NCBI GenBank assembly: GCA_028565635.1
Contig: JAOXYB010044738.1
Location: 1-12,484 of the forward strand
Direction: 5' to 3'
DNA from: Phoronis ovalis
Taxonomy: Eukaryota; Phoronida; Phoronidae
Length of the DNA: 12,484 bases
Shown here: positions 7,241-12,484 of the stretch, in pieces
Layout: each line of letters opens with the position of its first letter
Numbering within the stretch: position 1 is the first letter of the stretch
Program-made: the position numbers and the translations under genes
Notes under the pieces: generated by a model
Database searches by the model: none
What the model was told of the DNA's origin: nothing
Seen by the model: the letters and a program-made list of their open reading frames with translations, nothing else

Positions 7241-8412
7241 ATGCTTTTTATTTGTGTTTAGTTATTGGAGTACGTCATGTCATATGGTACGCTGTTGCCG
7301 TGGGATTCTAAAAAGATAAAATTTACGTTACACATGCATGTTCAATCTTCTTCCAGCCGATCCAACAGGGCTAGTTATTTCTATGAAGAATATTTCCAAA
7401 ACGAAAACTATATTTTTAAGATAAAAAGCAAATATCAGGAATAATATTTAACTCAAAAAAATATACCAAAAACCTAAGCAAATATTTATTCTCAAAAATT
7501 CAAGCACCACATTTTTTAAGTCGAAAAGTTAACATTTTGTCTTGACTCTGTTTACTTAAGTCGAGCATTATTCGTTAATCCACAACATTCTCTTTATAAT
7601 TTTATGAAGCGTTGCGATATTCTTACACGGAAATAGTTTGCGACAAATGGGTTCTGTCTGTTTGGAGTAATGCAGTTTACATTCCAGCATTAAGTTAATA
7701 CGTTATGTAGTACAACACAAATATAAATGTGCATCACTGTGTAATATAATCAATTAAATACTTCGTTATAAATGTTTTGTAAAATATGGCACGCACGCGA
7801 TACATTTTCCGGCCCAATTCCCGGCCAGCAAACTGTTGTATGCATTAGATGTCTAATGGATCACAGGGGTTTACAGAGCACACCACTAATTCCCCGGGAC
7901 TAAGTCACCTCCTGTCCTTGTAATGGGAAAATAATTTATGTCAACATTAAATAAAAATATTTCCAAACCCTCATCGATATCTGAGATTAGATATTTTGTA
8001 TCCGCTGCAAACTGGAGAAAACGCCCCGCAAAGGATCTTTAAACCTAGTTCGGCTCGGAGTAATCTACGTTAAGTTCAGCAAAGTTGTAACGTTAACATT
8101 AATTATACGAAAGAAACGTTTCTTTATAACTACGAAATTGTTAGTTGTATGTTATAATTAAGTGTGGGCACAATTGCTGAGCATTCCACCTCGATTGAAG
8201 CCGCGTGTCGATACATGTGTATCGTTTTTGCAAAAAAGTGCGCTGCTTAGTTTTAATCCCCGAGTGAGCAGAGGGAGAGGATGAGATTTCAGTTTGTCTC
8301 GAGTATAGCCGGTTAATGATGTACCTGTATAATAGTGTTTGTTCAGAAAGTCTTAGCCGCGTCAGATTTAACTGTTTGTAGTACTAGTGTTTTAGTTCTC
8401 TGAAGTCGCGCT
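7241..8412. other. Intergenic, no gene recognised
   Basis: Both strands lack credible coding exons, tRNA boxes or snRNA signatures. Around 7790-7930 the sequence is less AT-rich, with CCGGCC words and CCCCGGG, and may be an old repeat copy. Around 8160-8300 there is another more mixed-composition patch. Nothing else is supportable. Confidence 0.5.
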
Positions 8413-8809
8413 TTAATAGACTATTTGCATGCACTTGATGGAGCCATCAGTCCCAGACCCAAACTATCCCAGCATGTCGCATTCTGTGAATGAACAACGA
8501 CGTAGTTCTGCATGCGCTCAAGCGATTCATTCATAAAACGCATGCTTCGCATGTTGAGCCAAAACCGAAAAAAATCTGATGTTCTTTGATCTAAGAAATA
8601 CCCTCCTTTTTGTGAGCATATCAATACATAAACAACTATTTATCACTGAATATTTTTTTATTTTATTAAATTTCAGCGGTTAATTAAATCTTTTCTAACG
8701 TCAGATTAAAAAAAAACAAGTTTTGTGTATAACTAAAGGATCACGGTATTGACAGGGTCTGACTGTATTGTGACTGTAGCGCCCTCAAGTGCATGCAATA
8801 GTCTATTAA
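8413..8809. mobile_element. MITE-like element with 25-bp inverted ends and TTAA borders
   Basis: The left end reads TTAATAGACTATT, an extra T, then GCATGCACTTGA. The reverse complement of the right end (8785-8809) reads TTAATAGACTATT then GCATGCACTTGA. The arms match over 25 bp apart from one inserted base, and weaker similarity continues inward (CAGTC, AGACCC). The element is about 397 bp and has no convincing ORF; a 67-codon minus-strand frame inside is short and unrecognised. TTAA (or TA) at both outer edges fits a target-site duplication. TTAA is typical of piggyBac-type insertion and TA of Tc1/mariner, but the ends do not start with the usual piggyBac CCY, so the superfamily is undecided. 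Confidence 0.75.
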
Positions 8810-9888
8810 CTCTATCAAAAAGCGTTTGCTTTCGTCATCTACCGTGGAGCGAACCTTCCGTCGCATGTGGAAGGTATACTGCGGGGAGAATAGGCAAGTG
8901 TGATTGGATGATAACTACAAAACTTTAAATCCAAATAAAAAATATTATATGTTGATGATTATACTTTAGAGATACGACCTACTGTCCGTGGCAGAGTAAA
9001 GTAATGTGTGATGTTGGATCAGTTAATATGCAAGCAACGAATGTATGTAAACGCAATGGATGTACTAAAAATAGGCATAGTTCAAAAACTCAGTATTTGA
9101 TAGTAAGAAACTTGAGAAATGTGGTGAATGGTAGATATTCTTTATAAGAAAAAAAAATGGAGGTGCTGCTACCTAGTGCATGCAGATAGCTTATTACCAG
9201 TTTCATAACTAAACATTATAATTTTGCTAGTAACATTTATAACATTGTATAGAAGTACGCGTAGCCATGCAATCGTTCAAAGTGCATACATTCTTATACT
9301 AAGCACTAGTATAGTTGCAAAACGTTGTATTCATTCAATAAATAAGATAACGGTCTTACTATAATGAGAGTAAGCCCAGTAATTGTCTTATTCAACTCAC
9401 AACTAGTGTTATTTATTAACATGGCTAGAGCACGCTGTACTCTGACTTTCCCTTAACGCGAAATGAACTCTAACTTTAACTGATGATTAACATCTACGTA
9501 CATGTAGCATCGCAAATAGTAACCCTATTATCCCATAGTTCTCTACGTGTGTGAATGAAGAGTTCTCTGTACAGCTGAGCTAGCATTCAAGAAACGTAGA
9601 TTGTGGGATCGAATGTATACATTTTGCTATGTCACCTACGGCATCCAAACAGCATACTGATATAGTTTATTTTCACTGACTACATAATTATATATTACTT
9701 TTAGCTGAAAAATACATAGCTGTTATTTATTGCAACATTTTTCTTATTACACATCTATTTTAACTATTTTAAAATGATCTACATTTGTTTATTTTAATGC
9801 ACTAAGTAAGCAATAATAACTATCGCTTTCCTTATTTTAATAAGATGTAGTTAATTCAACGAAAACTAACACTACAAAACATTCTGAA
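8810..9888. other. Intergenic, upstream region of gene 2
   Basis: AT-rich sequence without a recognisable gene on either strand. A patch at about 9157-9198 resembles the right end of the MITE-like element. A patch at about 9570-9615 weakly recalls tRNA-derived SINE promoter boxes but fails on consensus. Enhancers for gene 2 would be expected here but cannot be read by eye. Confidence 0.45.
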
Positions 9889-9892
9889 AGAG

Positions 9893-9978
9893 CCAATTGT
9901 TCTGGTGCATAGAGGGGCACACCGCAGCCGCTTACGCTATCGTATAAAAAGGCGGAATGAACACGTATATTTCAGTTT
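9893..9978 (+). promoter_or_regulatory. RNA polymerase II core promoter of gene 2 (CCAAT, TATA, Inr)
   Basis: CCAAT lies at 9893-9897, TATAAAAA at 9943-9950 and TCAGTTT at 9972-9978. Taking A9974 as +1, the TATA box starts at -31 and CCAAT is centred near -79, both the canonical metazoan spacings. The 40 bases before the TATA box are locally GC-rich. The signal peptide exon lies 145 nt downstream on the same strand, which supports a real promoter. Confidence 0.75.
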
Positions 9979-9982
9979 GTAC

Positions 9983-10126
9983 ATGTTCAGCCTGTGATTA
10001 GCTGTGGGTAAAGTTAATTAACTCATACATTGACAGGTATCGGGAAACACCAAAAGCTGTATACTGTGTACAAGATGCAGATAAAAGAGTTACCATAAAA
10101 AATAAGTTTATATGCAAAATGGATAG
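9983..10126 (+). promoter_or_regulatory. Leader of gene 2 with three short upstream ORFs
   Basis: Three ATGs precede the main start: 9983-9997 (MFSL then stop), 10075-10098 (MQIKELP then stop), and 10112-10126 (MQNG then stop), the last overlapping the main ATG at 10119 in another frame. Upstream ORFs commonly lower or condition translation. Their role here is inference and depends on the mRNA starting near 9974. Confidence 0.55.
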
Positions 10127-10257
10127 TTGGCGAGCAATTTTTATCGTGCTTATTTGTGTGGTGGCTTCTGTGCTTGGGTCGACTACCGTTACATCTATTG
10201 AAAGTTCAAGTACAATAATACCTGAAACGACAAGTACCTTCAACGAATCAGGAACAG
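10119..10257 (+). CDS. Gene 2, first coding exon: signal peptide and Ser/Thr-rich segment
   Basis: The ATG sits in good context (AAAATGG). It encodes 46 full codons plus one base and ends at donor GTATGT in phase 1. Residues 1-5 (MDSWR) are a charged n-region, about 6-20 (AIFIVLICVVASVLG) a hydrophobic core, with likely cleavage near residues 20-21. The mature part (about 21-46) is mostly Ser/Thr with an N-E-S sequon and looks like the start of a mucin-like, O-glycosylated N-terminus. The frame runs past the donor to a stop in the intron, so splicing is expected. Phase 1 is the phase used between EGF modules in gene 1, so the two genes may be of one class; no shared domain is seen. Downstream exons are not firmly found in the window. 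Confidence 0.72.
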
Positions 10258-11404
10258 GTATGTTACATTTTTTCAACATTTAAATTTGTTTTTGTTTTAT
10301 TATTGTTCATTACGTATGATTGATATTAAAATAAATCAATTACGTGCGCATAATTTTAATTGTGCTTAATGTTTCACATACTTGTCATATGCCGAGTAAT
10401 ATATTTTTAACTATAACTCCATTTTAAATTTTTTTTTATTAAACATGCAATTATTTCGTTCGTTTTAAATTCAGTTTCAACACATAAATTGGGTGTTTTG
10501 CTATTACGGTACAGAGTTGGAATTTCCGAAAAGACCAATACCACCTATTTGGAATGTTTAATCTCTATGAAATTTGCCATATAATTTACAACAATAGACT
10601 TATAAAGATTGTTAATATCGTGTATACTATTTTCAAATTATTACTTAGTGTCTTAGACATTTATTTTATTTTATAAAAACACTAAGTTGAATACATCTCT
10701 AAAATTGTCGGAGCGGTTTAACCTATATTCCATAACAAATTAAGGAGTGTAGTTGGTTTTTGTAGTAATCACGAATTTAATATGTACCTTGTGCATTATC
10801 ACGGTACTTTGCTTTACAAAATATATTTTATTTGCGCATTTTAAAGATGAGCCTAAAAATACTATTTAAAATAGCACATATGTTAAATTTCCAGAAAAGC
10901 TTTATATTGAATGAGAAAAATAAATATTTTTTTACGAATGTTTATTTAATACCAGAACGATAAGTCGACTACACTCAATGCAATTAAGTGACATTTTGAT
11001 TAAGTAAGTGTATACCCGCCCATCTTTACAACGACTTGTTCTCAAAAGCAAGTACTGAAAATTCACCTGTTGACTGTTGAGCAGTTGCCGTGATTTCCCT
11101 TTTCCGCTTTAGTGCATAAAGTTTATGTGGACTAAAATTGCGTATTTATTTTTTTCATTGCAAAGATACACTAGATAGACTTCTTTGTTGATGATAATTC
11201 TGTGCTGCAAGACATTTTTTTTTTAAATTTGAAACATAAAAGCACTTATTAAAATAATATGTATATGAGGAAATATATCCTCAGTTTTTTTAACAGAAAA
11301 AAAATTATGCTCTTGGTTTTGTTGGTTGTACATACATGTATTTCTTTTTCAATATGCACTAAAATAATCTGTTTCATCAAATGAGTGCTCAAAGTATTTT
11401 TACA

Positions 11405-11450
11405 ACGAATATATATTATATATACTTCGTATATTTTATAAATTTTATAG
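11405..11450. repeat. AT-rich low-complexity tract
   Basis: Alternating A/T sequence with short palindromes (ATATATTATATATA) in the middle of the presumed intron. It may be a decayed TA microsatellite. No function is suggested. Confidence 0.6.
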
Positions 11451-12040
11451 ATACAACGGTCAGTTGCAATGCCATGCAAATGCAATAGCGTTATTTCAAG
11501 CCTTATATAAATAATTATTATTTCTTGTTCCGGACAAAACATTTTAAATAAAAGAATAAAAATTTAAGGAACCGTATGTGTACTGATGCATTAAAATAGA
11601 TGTATTTGATAAAAATAAATTTCTGTGAAAATAAATAAAAATCCCAATGAAATATCCTGGTCGTCTTTTTGTAGTCCTACATTAAGATTTTCAGTGTAAT
11701 TGTGAGTTAGAACGAAAATCGAAAAAATATAAAAACTACGAAGATCAGTGGAATATTAGGGTAATCAATGGGACTTTTAAAATCACTACAACTTCATAGT
11801 TCTGAAAATGTTATTCTAAATCACAGAAACGCATGTATAGATCAGCAGTACTTAGTGGAAAATCATATATCTATCTGCTTGTCGTGAGAAAACAGTGGCC
11901 CTGAGATTTCACATTTAGTGCAATGGTTAATACAAAAGTTATTATTATTAATGATTGGAATCAAATTTCTGGCTTTAAGATTAAGGCATGTTATATTTCC
12001 TTATTTATTTGTTACTTGGTTGTTAATATATTTGTTATAG

Positions 12041-12120
12041 CAACGAACTTAAACATGTCGAATTTCAATAAAAGGACCTCCCGTACTGCACTTGAAAACG
12101 CCGTTTGCTGTGGAGATTAA
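12041..12120 (+). CDS. Speculative terminal exon of gene 2
   Basis: A T-rich stretch ends in TTTGTTATAG (AG at 12039-12040). Joined in phase 1 to exon 10119-10257 it reads on for 25 codons to TAA at 12118-12120: Ala, TNLNMSNFNKR, TSRTALENAVCCGD. AATAAA follows at 12130-12135. The product would be a secreted protein of about 72 residues with a Lys-Arg pair and a C-terminal Cys-Cys-Gly-Asp. The chance of a compatible phase is one in three, the codons show no clear constraint, and a weaker competitor exists at 11451-11488, so this is a hypothesis only. Confidence 0.2.
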
Positions 12121-12129
12121 AATATAAAT

Positions 12130-12135
12130 AATAAA
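12130..12135 (+). terminator. Candidate polyadenylation signal after the speculative exon
   Basis: AATAAA lies 10 bases after the TAA of the candidate exon ending at 12120. The distance is short but possible. It counts only if that exon is real, since AATAAA is common in this base composition. Confidence 0.2.
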
Positions 12136-12484
12136 TACTGTTTACTAGATACAATTAATATAGATATTATCCTAAATCAAAATTCATAAAACACTGTTTT
12201 CATTAACTAAGTTTTTGGATTTGTTTTGGATAGGTAAGCAAACATGTTATTGCAACAACCTTGACACATGGAAACTCACTTAGTTTCTTTGTAAAACTTG
12301 TCTATTGAAGGTTACTTTACCGGCATAATGCTGCTGATTTTTCTAAACAAAAAGTTGCCGCCTGTTGCAGATGGCTGCACCTTATTGCTATTATAGAATT
12401 AATTTTTTGTTTTTCTTTTGTCTAGTTGCCAACACATAGTTTGAATGCATGTTGGCGTATTCGACTGGTTGTGCTGTATAATAT

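Larger units (their letters stand above)
10258..12484 (+). other. Probable large first intron of gene 2
   Basis: Follows the GTATGT donor at 10258. It is strongly AT-rich with many homopolymer runs and no cysteine-rich or otherwise conserved exon. Two in-phase candidate terminal exons exist (11451-11488 and 12041-12120), of which the second is better. If neither is used, the intron extends beyond the window. Confidence 0.45.

Noticed and set aside
8281-8400. Promoter suggested by the same ATTTCAGTTTGT word as at the gene 2 start
   Set aside because: No TATA or CCAAT box at the right distance, and following ATGs give only very short frames.
9570-9615. tRNA-derived SINE promoter boxes (TGAGCTAGCATT, GGGATCGAATG)
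   Set aside because: Both boxes miss consensus positions and are too close together, and no cloverleaf or 3' tail follows.
9998-10279. 93-codon minus-strand frame
   Set aside because: It overlaps the signal-peptide exon of gene 2 on the opposite strand and has no signal, domain or promoter. The plus-strand exon is better supported by promoter, signal peptide and donor.
11451-11488. Alternative terminal exon of gene 2 (DTTVSCNAMQMQ then stop)
   Set aside because: It is in phase, but the acceptor lacks a good pyrimidine tract, the peptide is trivial, and in-phase short exons are expected by chance in 2.2 kb.
11249-11542. Minus-strand 97-codon Ile/Tyr-rich frame
   Set aside because: Low-complexity translation of AT-rich DNA with no recognisable domain or splice context.
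12220-12484. Possible exon after CTGTTGCAG near 12370
   Set aside because: In the required phase it reads DGCTLLLL and stops at once. The other frames show nothing cysteine-rich or conserved.

Overview
The window looks like nuclear DNA of an AT-rich metazoan, probably a marine invertebrate. The evidence is short coding blocks with GT...AG borders, introns of about 170-600 bp, calcium-binding EGF repeats in phase-1 exons, a TATA/CCAAT promoter and a MITE-like element. The sequence does not fix the species.

Gene 1 (+ strand, positions 1-5522; 5' end outside the window). Twelve exons with compatible phases join into one frame of 524 codons plus TAG. The protein is a type I membrane protein. It has the end of one EGF domain with an acidic insert, a thrombospondin-like EGF, two calcium-binding EGFs (cbEGF), one degenerate EGF, two more cbEGFs, a membrane-proximal domain of about 160 residues, a Thr/Ala-rich stalk, one transmembrane helix and a 19-residue basic tail. 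The membrane-proximal domain carries a run of five arginines (a furin-type site) made at an exon junction. Its predicted strand/helix order resembles SEA or Notch heterodimerization domains; that likeness is inference. The donor of the last EGF exon is embedded in a three-copy 33-38 bp tandem repeat that creates a second in-frame donor.

Positions 5523-7240 are probably the 3' UTR. They hold C-tract repeats and a diverged tandem duplication of about 0.4 kb, and end near AATAAA/ATTAAA. Positions 7241-9892 have no recognisable gene but contain a MITE-like element of about 397 bp with 25-bp inverted ends bounded by TTAA (8413-8809).

Gene 2 (+ strand, from about 9974) has a textbook core promoter (CCAAT near -80, TATAAAAA at -31, TCAGTTT initiator) and a 145-nt leader with three short upstream ORFs. 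Its first coding exon (10119-10257) encodes a signal peptide and a Ser/Thr-rich segment and ends in phase 1. The rest of the gene is either beyond the window or, speculatively, a small terminal exon at 12041-12120. Gene 2 could be a neighbour of the same secreted/membrane EGF-mucin class, but no shared domain is visible here.
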